From CALBPI01 sp963922335 (GTDB lineage Bacteria > Pseudomonadota > Gammaproteobacteria > Steroidobacterales > Woeseiaceae), in contig CAWUIB010000003.1 of assembly GCA_963922335.1 (NCBI GenBank), positions 124,001 through 188,000 of the forward strand: a stretch of DNA of 64,000 bases, read 5' to 3'. Made by a program: the position numbers and the translations under genes. The notes beneath the pieces are model-generated. The model ran no database searches and was not told the DNA's origin. It saw only the letters and a list, made by a program, of their open reading frames with translations. This document shows positions 51,104 to 59,685 of this stretch, in pieces. The stretch's first letter is position 1, and each line of letters starts with the position of its first letter.

Positions 51104-52296
51104 CCAGCGCCTGCCGGTGCGACGAGGAGCACGCGCTCGCCCGCATTCAGGCCGTCCGACACCTCAACAATGTCCGGACCTCTGGAGCCAATCGAAATCT
51201 CGCGTCGATCGGGGGTATCGCCCCCGTCCACGTAGACATAACTGACGCCAGCATCGGTGTAGACCGCTTGCGAGGGAATCACGATGGCTTCGTCCAGCTG
51301 CCCGGTGACGATCTCGCCACGCAGTCGGCTGCCGACACGCATCAGCTCAACGTCGATGTCCGAGATGTCGGCCTCGACGGTGAAGAATTTTTGTGGCTCT
51401 TCGCGCTTCAGCGGGCTCGCGACCGCAGAAACCGAAGCCACCACGGCATTGAATTGCTGGTCGGGGGCTGAGTCGAGCCGAAACCGGACCGGCTGGCCTG
51501 CTTCCAGTCCAACAGCGTCAGACTCGGAGACAAACAGTCGAGCGCGTACTTTGCCTTTGATCGGCAACAACCCGACGGGCATGCCGGGGAACACGCGCTT
51601 GCCTTTACCAAGCTTCGCACCCCACGGCGTACTCGCGTAGATGAAGGTGCCGTCGGCCGGGCTGCGCAACTCCATCATCGAGAGTGCCTGATCCTGCTTC
51701 GCAAGCTTCTGCCGCTCGCCTTCCTGCTGCGCAATGATGGCGGCGCGCTCGGCTTGCGAGCGTTGGTCAAAGGTCTCCCACTGCCACTGCAGAAACGCCG
51801 CCTCGACATTCAGGTAATCGACATCGGACAACGCGTCGATGATTTCATTGCGACTCAGAAGTCTTTGGTCAACGTTGGCAAACGTCTCGGTGATGTCACG
51901 TTCACCCTCGACGCGCTCGGCCTCGTGGTCGATGCGCACCTGTTCAAGATCACCGACGCGCGAGAGATCCGAGAGCTTGAAGTCAGACTTGGCGACCGCG
52001 GTTGCCGTGGTCCGGCGGGTCTCAATAATCTGCGTCTCGTCGAATCTTGCAACCACCTCGCCTTTCTTCACTTCCGAGAATTCGGGTGCCATCCAAGCGA
52101 TATTGAATCCCATGCGAATGCCTGGTGGCAGCGCGACCGGCATAGACTCAGAGGCGACGAGCTCGCCATGCGCGCTGACCGTCAGTTCGGTGTTGCTGGT
52201 GTCGACCACGATACCCGGCAGCTGAGAGCTTTCCGCACCACAGCCGCTCAAAGCGGTGAGGCAGGTTGTGATAATCAACAGGGTTGTGCGTTTCAT
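51100..52296 (-). CDS. HlyD/MFP-type periplasmic adaptor, lipoprotein (adaptor 3)
   Basis: 398 residues. A lipobox (LSGCG) anchors it to the membrane. A split biotinyl-lipoyl domain ('EVKKGEVVARFDETQI' and 'SPADGTFIY'), a long coiled-coil hairpin and beta-barrel/MP domains with 'EAGQPVRFRLDSAPDQQFNAVVASVSAVASP' are seen, and 'NAGERVLLVAPAGAG' at the end. It has the full length of a MacA-like adaptor. Downstream of two other HlyD-like proteins in one operon; partner choice is unknown. Confidence 0.9.
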   Translation of the reverse strand: MKRTTLLIITTCLTALSGCGAESSQLPGIVVDTSNTELTVSAHGELVASESMPVALPPGIRMGFNIAWMAPEFSEVKKGEVVARFDETQIIETRRTTATAVAKSDFKLSDLSRVGDLEQVRIDHEAERVEGERDITETFANVDQRLLSRNEIIDALSDVDYLNVEAAFLQWQWETFDQRSQAERAAIIAQQEGERQKLAKQDQALSMMELRSPADGTFIYASTPWGAKLGKGKRVFPGMPVGLLPIKGKVRARLFVSESDAVGLEAGQPVRFRLDSAPDQQFNAVVASVSAVASPLKREEPQKFFTVEADISDIDVELMRVGSRLRGEIVTGQLDEAIVIPSQAVYTDAGVSYVYVDGGDTPDRREISIGSRGPDIVEVSDGLNAGERVLLVAPAGAG

Positions 52297-53447
52297 AGCG
52301 ATACCTCCATCCCGCCCTCGAGACCGGATGCGATGATTCTAAGGCCTGCGCTGGTGCCGCCCAGGGTCACGGGTTGCCAGCCGCTGCGTGCCATCACGCC
52401 CGGCTCGCCATCGCGATAGCGAATGGCTTCTTCGGGGACGGCGACAGCGTTGGTCACCGTATCCACAACAACGCTGACTTTGGTTGACATACCAGGGCGC
52501 AATTCGACGGCCTCGTTTTCGACGAGCTCGATGGTGATGCCGCGCACCATCGCTTGCGAGAATCGAGATTGGCGGCGAACGATGCTGCTGACCTCAGTGA
52601 CGGTTCCCGGCAATTCCGCACCACCCGCGGCGTCGATGGTCACCATGACGGCCTGTCCCACCGCGATTTTTGCCGCGGCGAATTCCGGTATGTCTGCGTT
52701 GACCACCAGTGCGGAATCGTCAACGAGTTCGACCACGGTCATACCTGGGTTTACCGAGTCGTTGACATCGAGCTTCTGCCCTTCGTTGTTGGTGCCAACA
52801 ACGACCACGCCGTCTCGCGGTGCAAGAATCGTGAACGAAGCGAGCTCGGACTGCGCTGCTCGAAGTTCACTCTCGAGTCTGCGCACGTCCGCCTCGAGCT
52901 CGGCGCGTTTGGAGTCTCTCACGCTCGCGACGAGTCGTGCGCGCTCCTGCTCGCGGGTGTAGGTGTCCTCGGCGATCAATCGCTCTTCGATGAGCTTCTT
53001 GTATTCGAGCCCCGCGTAGACGCTTGGATCGACTGCAGCTTTGCGCGCTGCCTTTTCGGCTTCGCTCTTCGCGTCCGCCAGTCGCACTTTATCTTCTTCA
53101 ACTTCGCGTGCTTGAGCTTCGAGCAGAGAGGCCAATTCGCTGCGCTTTGTGTTGAGCTCCGCTTGCTTGTCTTTGATTCGGTCGTCAGACGCGCTGCCAT
53201 CGAACTCGGCAAGCACATCGCCCTTGCTAACCCGCGTACCCTCGCGCGCCAGCTTCGTGATGGAGATTCTCCAGCTCTGCGAGGGTGGTGGGCCGAAGAG
53301 CACGCCATCGCTCGGCGCAATCACACCGCTCGCGTTGATCGTAATGGGGCGATCTTCGGCGACGACTTCCTGCCAGGTTTCTGCGTGGGCGTTGCTGGTG
53401 AGCGCCGAAACGACTAGCGCTGTCGCAATCAGTGTTTTGCTTCGCAT
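52293..53447 (-). CDS. HlyD/MFP-type periplasmic adaptor (adaptor 2)
   Basis: 384 residues with a cleavable signal peptide (IATALVVSALTSNAHAE). Lipoyl-like 'REGTRVSKGDVLAEFDGS', coiled coil of about 130 residues, 'LAPRDGVVVVGTNNEGQKLDVNDSVNPGMTVVELVDDSALVV' and a C-terminal 'VVVDTVTNAVAVPEEAIRYRDGEPGVM' are typical of HlyD_D23-type adaptors. The four-base stop/start overlap with the next gene indicates coupling. Confidence 0.9.
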   Translation of the reverse strand: MRSKTLIATALVVSALTSNAHAETWQEVVAEDRPITINASGVIAPSDGVLFGPPPSQSWRISITKLAREGTRVSKGDVLAEFDGSASDDRIKDKQAELNTKRSELASLLEAQAREVEEDKVRLADAKSEAEKAARKAAVDPSVYAGLEYKKLIEERLIAEDTYTREQERARLVASVRDSKRAELEADVRRLESELRAAQSELASFTILAPRDGVVVVGTNNEGQKLDVNDSVNPGMTVVELVDDSALVVNADIPEFAAAKIAVGQAVMVTIDAAGGAELPGTVTEVSSIVRRQSRFSQAMVRGITIELVENEAVELRPGMSTKVSVVVDTVTNAVAVPEEAIRYRDGEPGVMARSGWQPVTLGGTSAGLRIIASGLEGGMEVSL

Positions 53448-53450
53448 GAC

Positions 53451-54410
53451 CTATTCCGCCTCTGGCGCCGGGATACCGAGGACACTCATCCCCGGCATGA
53501 TGTCGCTTGGCATTGCGGCGAGCGGTTGTGCATAGGCTTCGAAGTACCCACTGTCACTCCAGTCCTGCTTTTCAAGCGCCTGGCTGGAACGCCACTCGAT
53601 GACCGCAGGAAAGGCGGCGATGCCCTGAGCATCTGCCGACACTTCAAGACGTCGGCCTTTCTCAAACTGCAGGTAGTCGGCCTCGTGAATCCAGAAGCGC
53701 ACACGAAGGTCTTCACGGCTGGCCACCGAGGCGATTTGCAGACCGCCATACAAGGTGTCGCCCGGGAAAATCTTGCGACCAGTGAACGGGTTCTCGGCAT
53801 AGATGACGAAGCCACCTTTCTCTGCCGTGATTTCGGTGGCTGCCAAAGCGTCCGTGATTCGCTTGTACTGAATCTCTGATTGCTCGATATCCAGTTTCGC
53901 TTCCGCTTCGGCGTCGCGGAGCTTCTCCTTGAGGTTGATCAAGTCTTGCTCGGCGCGCGCCAGCGTCTGCCGAGCTGTCTCGAACGTTAACTGATAGCGC
54001 TCGTAGTCCAACCGCGGGATCGTGGTCTCGGGGATGACGGCATCGAGCTCGGCGAGCTTTACGTCAGCACGAGCGCGTGCGACTGCTTGTTCACCATCCA
54101 GCACAGCCAGTTTCGCTTCGTCGACGCTTCTGGCTGCGGTGAACCGAATCTTCTCGAGGTCTGTGCGTGTTTTCTCTTCCTCGGCGAGCAGCGTGCCAGG
54201 GTCTAGCCTGACGACCAGATCACCGGCAGCGACCTCCTCACCTTCCGGTGCCATCCATTCGATACGTCGCTGCCAGCCACCAGGCAAAGACGGCATTTCG
54301 ATCGTTTGAGCGGCAACGTCTTCTATGACGCCCGTGAGCAGCGGTGCGCCTTGCGAGTTCGCTGCGGCAACGCCGACAAGACACGCACTAATGATTCGAG
54401 TTCTGAACAT
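53451..54410 (-). CDS. Short HlyD-like adaptor (adaptor 1)
   Basis: 319 residues from the ATG at 54410, with GGAAAGG a suitable distance upstream; a GTG at 54413 is less likely. Signal-like N-terminus (MFRTRIISACLVGVAAANSQG), lipoyl part 'EGEEVAAGDLVVRLDPGT', long coiled coil ('DLEKIRF' to 'IQYKRITDALAATEI'), then 'KGGFVIYAENPFTGRKIFPGDTLYGGLQIASVASREDLRVRFWI'. It lacks part of the membrane-proximal domain of usual MFPs. Its start overlaps the ATPase gene by 23 bp. Confidence 0.85.
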   Translation of the reverse strand: MFRTRIISACLVGVAAANSQGAPLLTGVIEDVAAQTIEMPSLPGGWQRRIEWMAPEGEEVAAGDLVVRLDPGTLLAEEEKTRTDLEKIRFTAARSVDEAKLAVLDGEQAVARARADVKLAELDAVIPETTIPRLDYERYQLTFETARQTLARAEQDLINLKEKLRDAEAEAKLDIEQSEIQYKRITDALAATEITAEKGGFVIYAENPFTGRKIFPGDTLYGGLQIASVASREDLRVRFWIHEADYLQFEKGRRLEVSADAQGIAAFPAVIEWRSSQALEKQDWSDSGYFEAYAQPLAAMPSDIMPGMSVLGIPAPEAE

Positions 54411-55071
54411 CACGTTCTACCTTTCCATCGCGCATGTGGATGACGCGGCTGGCATAGGCCGCGATCTCATCTTCATGCGTCACCATCACAATGGTTTGTC
54501 CCTGTTTATTGAGCTCGGTAAAGAGATCCATGATTTCGACAGACGTTTTGCTGTCGAGGTTCCCGGTCGGCTCATCCGCCAGCAACAGCGGTGGCTTGCT
54601 GACCAACGCACGGGCAATGGCGACGCGCTGGCGCTGTCCACCCGACAATTGGTTCGGCCGGTGATCCATGCGATCCGATAAACCGAGGTGTTCCAGCATC
54701 GTCTCCGCTGCGGCTTTCGCCTCACCCATATCCGCGTCGCGGTAGCGATAGGGTAGCAGCGTGTTCTCCAGCGCGGTCATGCGCGGCAACAGGTGGAAGC
54801 TCTGGAACACGAAGCCGATGTGCTGGTTTCTGATTTCGGAGAGCTCGGCATCGTCGCGCTGACTGATCGATTCGCCGAGCAGGCGGTACTCGCCGTCGTC
54901 GGGCGTATCGAGACAACCCAAGATGTTCATTAGCGTGGACTTGCCGGAGCCGGATGGGCCCATGACGGCCACGAACTCGCCTTCGCCCACTTTGATGTCG
55001 ACATGATCCAGGGCATGCACGACGGAGTCGCCAACGTGGAAGCGGCGAACCAGGGCATTGGTTTCGATCAT
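54388..55071 (-). CDS. MacB/LolD-type ABC transporter ATPase
   Basis: 227 residues. Walker A GPSGSGKST at about 37-45, Q-loop 'IGFVFQSFHLLPRMTALENTLLPYRYR', signature LSGGQRQRVAIARAL, Walker B 'LLLADEPTGNLDSKTSVEIMDLF' and H-loop 'VMVTHEDEIA'. This is the LolD/MacB ATPase family without a fused membrane domain. It is the first gene of the five-gene minus-strand operon and is back to back with the RND operon. Confidence 0.95.
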   Translation of the reverse strand: MIETNALVRRFHVGDSVVHALDHVDIKVGEGEFVAVMGPSGSGKSTLMNILGCLDTPDDGEYRLLGESISQRDDAELSEIRNQHIGFVFQSFHLLPRMTALENTLLPYRYRDADMGEAKAAAETMLEHLGLSDRMDHRPNQLSGGQRQRVAIARALVSKPPLLLADEPTGNLDSKTSVEIMDLFTELNKQGQTIVMVTHEDEIAAYASRVIHMRDGKVERDVQNSNH

Positions 55072-55249
55072 GTAGCTGTCCGTAGGTTCTGAGGCAATGA
55101 GCCCATCAGTGTAACCAGTTCGCAGGTCGATGCAGTACGGATGCAGGGAGCATCTTTAAGTACAATGTCTGCGCAGAGTAATGAATGTAACCATAGACAG
55201 GCGATAGGGTGGGTGCGCTGCTTGGTTTCTTAAACAAGGAGAAGCACTC

Positions 55250-56446
55250 GTGTTTGTTTCAAAAACCTCGCAAGGCGCCCCACGCAAGTTATTGATTGGT
55301 CTTGGGCTGGTCAGCTTGGTCGGATGTGGCGGCGGCGGTCCGGGCGAGATGGAAATGCCGCCTACCGCGGTCGCGATCGCCGAGGTTATTGCGCGTGATG
55401 TGACCGATTGGGACGAATTTAGTGGTCGCATTGAAGCCGTAGAGACCGTCGAGATTCGACCGCGCGTTACCGGGTATCTCACCAAGGTGCACTTTACTGA
55501 GGGCTCGATGGTCGAGGCGGGCGACCTACTGTTCTCGATCGACGATCGCGAATATCGCGCAGAAGCTACGCTCACTGAGGCAGACCTTGCCCGGGCACGT
55601 ACCCGTCTGCAGGTAGCCGAGCAGGAAGCCGCACGTGGCGAGAAGCTTGTTGAAGCGAAGGCGCTGTCGGCAGAGGAACAAGACCGCCGGACCGGTGAAC
55701 TGAGACAAGCGAGGGCTGACTTCGAGAGTGCGAAGGCGCGACTGGATCGCGTGTCGCTCGATGTCGAATTCACGCAGCTGCGCGCGCCGATCAGCGGACG
55801 TGTTGGTGAAGCGCTGGTGCGTCCGGGCAACCTTGTGACCCCCGGGGACACGTTGCTGACCACGCTGGTCTCGGTCGATCCGATCCACGTCGTCTTTGAG
55901 GGCGATGAGCAGATCTACCTGAAATATCAGGCGCAGGCGCGCTCGGGCGAGCGACCCAGCTCGCGAGATGTGCGCAATCCGGTCCAGGTCGGATTGGCCT
56001 CGGACACCGATTACCCCTACCGCGGCGAGATGAACTTTGTCGACAACCAGGTGGATGCGGCAACGGGCACGATCCAGGGTCGGGCGGAGTTACCCAACCC
56101 CGACGGGTTTCTGATACCAGGATTATTCGCGCGAGTGCGCCTGCTCGGCAGCGGCAGCTACGAGGCATTGATGGTGCATGAGGCTGCGATTCTGACCGAT
56201 CAGGACCGGAAGTATGTGTACGTCGCGACGCCCGAGAATCTCGCAGTGCGCCGCGATGTGGTCACGGGTCGTCAGATCGATGATTTGGTCGTCATTCAGG
56301 AAGGTCTCGAGCCCGGTGAGCAGATTGTCGTGAATGGTGTGGCGAAGATCTTCTTTTCCGGGGCACCCATCGTGGGTCGATTGGTACCGATGGAAACCCC
56401 GTTCGCTGAGTCCGAGTCGACAGCCGCTGCGGACGCGACGCCGTGA
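55250..56446 (+). CDS. RND efflux membrane fusion protein (AcrA/MexA type)
   Basis: 398 residues from a GTG, with AAGGAG at 55236-55241 eight bases upstream. Lipobox LVGCG anchors it. 'FSGRIEAVETVEIRPRVTGYLTKVHFTEGSMVEAGDLLFSIDDREY', a coiled-coil hairpin, 'TQLRAPISGRVGEALVRPGNLVTPGDTLLTTLVSVDPIHVVFEGDEQIYL' and 'GLEPGEQIVVNG' are the standard AcrA/MexA layout. It links the RND pump to the outer-membrane channel encoded two genes downstream. The overlap with the pump gene is 4 bp (GTGA). Confidence 0.95.
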   Translation: MFVSKTSQGAPRKLLIGLGLVSLVGCGGGGPGEMEMPPTAVAIAEVIARDVTDWDEFSGRIEAVETVEIRPRVTGYLTKVHFTEGSMVEAGDLLFSIDDREYRAEATLTEADLARARTRLQVAEQEAARGEKLVEAKALSAEEQDRRTGELRQARADFESAKARLDRVSLDVEFTQLRAPISGRVGEALVRPGNLVTPGDTLLTTLVSVDPIHVVFEGDEQIYLKYQAQARSGERPSSRDVRNPVQVGLASDTDYPYRGEMNFVDNQVDAATGTIQGRAELPNPDGFLIPGLFARVRLLGSGSYEALMVHEAAILTDQDRKYVYVATPENLAVRRDVVTGRQIDDLVVIQEGLEPGEQIVVNGVAKIFFSGAPIVGRLVPMETPFAESESTAAADATP

Positions 56447-59400
56447 ACCTCGCCAGAACCTTTGTTGACCGCCCGATTTTCGCGGCGGTCCTGTCACTGT
56501 TCATCCTGATCTGCGGTGCGCTCGCGATTCCCGCCCTGCCGGTCAGTGAATATCCGAACGTCGTGCCGCCGACTGTGCAGGTCGTGGCGCGCTATCCGGG
56601 TGCTAACCCGACCGTGATTTCTGAAACCGTGGCGGCGCCGCTCGAAGAGGCGATCAACGGCGTCGAAAACATGATTTACATGAAGTCGGTCGCGAGCTCG
56701 GACGGCACGATGACGCTCGACATCACGTTCGCCGGCGGCACCGATATCGATCTTTCACAGGTTCAGGTGCAAAACCGAGTCGCTCAAGCGTTACCGCGGT
56801 TGCCGGAAGCGGTACGACTTCTGGGTGTCTCCACGATCAAGGCATCGCCGACGCTCACTATGGTCGTCCATGTCACCTCGACCGATGGGCAGTACGACGG
56901 TGCGTATCTCTCCAATTTCGTCACGCTGCGCATTAAAGATGAGCTCGCCCGGATTCCGGGCGTTGGCCAGGCGGTGGTGTTCGGTGCCGGCAACTACGCG
57001 ATGCGTGTTTGGCTTGACCCCGAAAAGGTCGCGGCGCGCGAGCTCACCGTGGGCGATATCGTCGCGGCGATCCGAGAGCAGAATGTGCAGGCCTCCGGAG
57101 GCTCGATTGGTGCGCCACCATTGCCAGGTGCAGATCTTCAGGTCTCGATCTCGGCAGAGGGGCGACTGGAGACGGTTGAGGAGTTTGGCGACATCGTTGT
57201 GAAGTCCGGCGACCCCGGCTCGATCACCCAGCTTCGGGATGTGGCGCGCATTGAGCTCGGCGCCGAGACCTATTCGCTTGAGTCCTACTTGAACAACCAG
57301 ACTGCCGCCGCGATTCCGATCTTCGAGAGTCCGGGTGCCAATGCGTTGGCGTTGTCGGCTGCTGTACGGCAGAAGATGGCTGAGTTGGCTGAGTCATTCC
57401 CACCGGGCGTGGAGTGGCGTGTGGCCTACGACCCGACGGTGTTCGTGCAGCAATCGATTGAGTCGGTGGTCGAAACATTGCTCGAGGCGGTGTTGCTTGT
57501 CGTGCTGGTTGTTGTGCTGTTCCTGCAGACCTGGCGTGCGTCGATTATCCCGTTACTCGCGGTTCCGGTTTCGGTAATCGGCACATTTGCAGTGTTGCTG
57601 CTGCTCGGGTTCACGATCAACGTCCTGACGCTGTTTGGTCTTGTGGTTGCGATCGGCATTGTGGTGGATGACGCCATCGTCGTGGTGGAGAACGTCGAGC
57701 GGCATATTGAAATGGGCAAGTCACCCCGCGATGCGGCGCATGCCGCAATGTCGGAGGTGTCCGGCCCCATTGTCGCGATCTCACTGGTGCTCGCCGCTGT
57801 GTTTGTACCGCTCGCTTTCCTGGAGGGTGTGACCGGGGAGTTCTATCGACAGTTTGCCGTGTCGATTACGGCGTCAGTCACCATTTCGGCGTTCAATTCG
57901 CTGACTTTGTCACCGGCCCTCTCGGCGATGCTGTTGAAACCGCACGGCGCACCGTTGCAGACAACCGGCAAGGTCATCAACGCCTTGCTCGGGTGGGTGT
58001 TCCGCCCTTTCAATCGCTGGTTCGAACGCGGCTCTGCACACTACTCGCGCCGGGTCGAGGTCTACATCCGCCGCAGCAAGCGCCTCATGGTGATTTACGC
58101 GGGGTTGCTGGTGATTGCCGTGATGGCCTTCCGCGCCGTGCCGGGTGGCTTTATTCCTGAGCAGGACAAGCAGTACCTGTTCGCCGGTGCGCTGTTGCCG
58201 GAAGGGGCAAGTCTCAACCGGTCGGTCGAAATGATCAGCGAGATGGCGGACATTGCGATGCAGACACCGGGCGTGGCTAACGCCGTGCAGTTCCCGGGGC
58301 TGAACGCGGTGCATTTTGCGAACACGCCCAACACCGGGACGATGTTCATTGGCATCGATCCCGCTGAAGAGCGTGAGATGAGTGCCGTTGAGTTGTCCTA
58401 CGCACTGACCGGTGCATTCAGCCAGCTCGAAGAGGGTCTCGGTTTCGCGGCAATGCCGCCGCCCGTGCTCGGTCTTGGAAACTCGTCCGGTGTGGAACTG
58501 TATGTGCAGGATCGTTCGGGCCTCGGTTTTGATCAGCTAAACGTTGCGACGCAGGGTTTGCTTGGCGCTTTGCGCTCGACACCGGGGTTCTCGCCATTCT
58601 CGGTGCGTTCACTCTCGCAAACGAACGTCCCGCAGCTCGCGGCGAACGTCGATCGTCGCAAGGTCAAAGAGCAAAATCTCAGGCTGGATGAAGTCTACGA
58701 CGCGCTACAGAGTTATCTCGGCTCGACCTACGTCAACGACTTCAATCGGTTCGGTCGCACCTACAGTGTCTACGTGCAAGCGGATGCGAGATTCCGCGAC
58801 CAGCAGGAAGACATTTCGCGGATCCAGGTGCGTGATCGTTTCGGCAATATGATTCCGATCTCAAGCGTGCTGTCCATCGAGCCAACGTTTGGCCCTGATC
58901 CGGTGATTCGCTTCAACGGGTATCCCGCCGCCGACGTCACAGCAGGTATTGTGCCCGGCCAGCTCACCTCGGCCGAGGCGCTGCCGGTCGTGCAGGATCT
59001 CGCGCGCCAGACCTTGCCGCGCGGCATGGATATCGCGTGGACCGGGCTGACGTATCAGGAAGCAACCCAAGGCAACACCGCCATCTACGTGTTCCCGCTC
59101 TGCATCGTTTTCGTGTACCTCGTGTTGGCGGCTCTGTACGAGAGTTGGGCTCTGCCGTTATCCGTGATTCTTATCGTGCCGTTGTGCCTGATGGCGGCGA
59201 TTGGCGGCATTTGGGTTCTGAATCAAGCGACCGGACTAATCTTCGGTTTGAAAATCGCGACGGGTGCGATTTTGCCGCCACCGGCATCGGCGCCACCGAC
59301 GTTTCTCGACAACAATCTCTTCACGCAAATCGGTCTTGTCGTTTTGATGGGGCTCGCCTGCAAAAACGCAATTCTCATTGTCGAGTTCGCGCGTGATCTC

Positions 59401-59685
59401 GAACGCGCCGGGAAAGAGACGGTTGCCGCTGCGATCGAAGCGTGTCGGATCCGTTTACGCCCCATCCTGATGACGAGCTTTGCGTTCATTGCAGGGGTTT
59501 TGCCGCTGGTGTTTGCTACCGGCGCCGGTGCCGAGATTCGCCACGTCCTCGGCGTCGCGGTGTTCTTCGGCATGCTGGGCGTGACGTTCTTTGGACTTAT
59601 CTTCACACCGGTGCTCTACGTGCTGATCAGACGTTGGGAAACGAGAAAACAGGTGAGCGCGGAGGTCAGTCATGAGACGCCTTAA
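56443..59685 (+). CDS. RND multidrug efflux pump, HAE-1 family (AcrB-like)
   Basis: 1080 residues with 12 membrane helices and two large periplasmic loops. 'NLARTFVDRPIFAAVLSLFILICGALAIPALPVSEYPNVVPPTV' at the start, proton-relay Asp pair in 'VVAIGIVVDDAIVVVENVERH', 'FVPLAFLEGVTGEFYRQFAVSI', and the Lys in 'VLMGLACKNAILIVEFARDLE' fit AcrB/MexB. A stretch rich in Pro ('ILPPPASAPPTFLDNN') lengthens the loop before the Lys helix. It expels drugs, bile-type acids or other amphiphiles using protons. The start is GTG. Confidence 0.96.
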   Translation: MNLARTFVDRPIFAAVLSLFILICGALAIPALPVSEYPNVVPPTVQVVARYPGANPTVISETVAAPLEEAINGVENMIYMKSVASSDGTMTLDITFAGGTDIDLSQVQVQNRVAQALPRLPEAVRLLGVSTIKASPTLTMVVHVTSTDGQYDGAYLSNFVTLRIKDELARIPGVGQAVVFGAGNYAMRVWLDPEKVAARELTVGDIVAAIREQNVQASGGSIGAPPLPGADLQVSISAEGRLETVEEFGDIVVKSGDPGSITQLRDVARIELGAETYSLESYLNNQTAAAIPIFESPGANALALSAAVRQKMAELAESFPPGVEWRVAYDPTVFVQQSIESVVETLLEAVLLVVLVVVLFLQTWRASIIPLLAVPVSVIGTFAVLLLLGFTINVLTLFGLVVAIGIVVDDAIVVVENVERHIEMGKSPRDAAHAAMSEVSGPIVAISLVLAAVFVPLAFLEGVTGEFYRQFAVSITASVTISAFNSLTLSPALSAMLLKPHGAPLQTTGKVINALLGWVFRPFNRWFERGSAHYSRRVEVYIRRSKRLMVIYAGLLVIAVMAFRAVPGGFIPEQDKQYLFAGALLPEGASLNRSVEMISEMADIAMQTPGVANAVQFPGLNAVHFANTPNTGTMFIGIDPAEEREMSAVELSYALTGAFSQLEEGLGFAAMPPPVLGLGNSSGVELYVQDRSGLGFDQLNVATQGLLGALRSTPGFSPFSVRSLSQTNVPQLAANVDRRKVKEQNLRLDEVYDALQSYLGSTYVNDFNRFGRTYSVYVQADARFRDQQEDISRIQVRDRFGNMIPISSVLSIEPTFGPDPVIRFNGYPAADVTAGIVPGQLTSAEALPVVQDLARQTLPRGMDIAWTGLTYQEATQGNTAIYVFPLCIVFVYLVLAALYESWALPLSVILIVPLCLMAAIGGIWVLNQATGLIFGLKIATGAILPPPASAPPTFLDNNLFTQIGLVVLMGLACKNAILIVEFARDLERAGKETVAAAIEACRIRLRPILMTSFAFIAGVLPLVFATGAGAEIRHVLGVAVFFGMLGVTFFGLIFTPVLYVLIRRWETRKQVSAEVSHETP

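Noticed and set aside
55110..55193. Two copies of TGTAACCA (55110-55117 and 55186-55193) between the two efflux operons
   Set aside because: Only eight bases, not symmetric, and not spaced like paired operators. It can occur by chance.
55156..55863. A 235-codon minus-strand frame opposite the start of the RND adaptor gene
   Set aside because: Serine- and arginine-rich composition typical of a reversed coding strand, with no domain; the plus-strand adaptor is certain.
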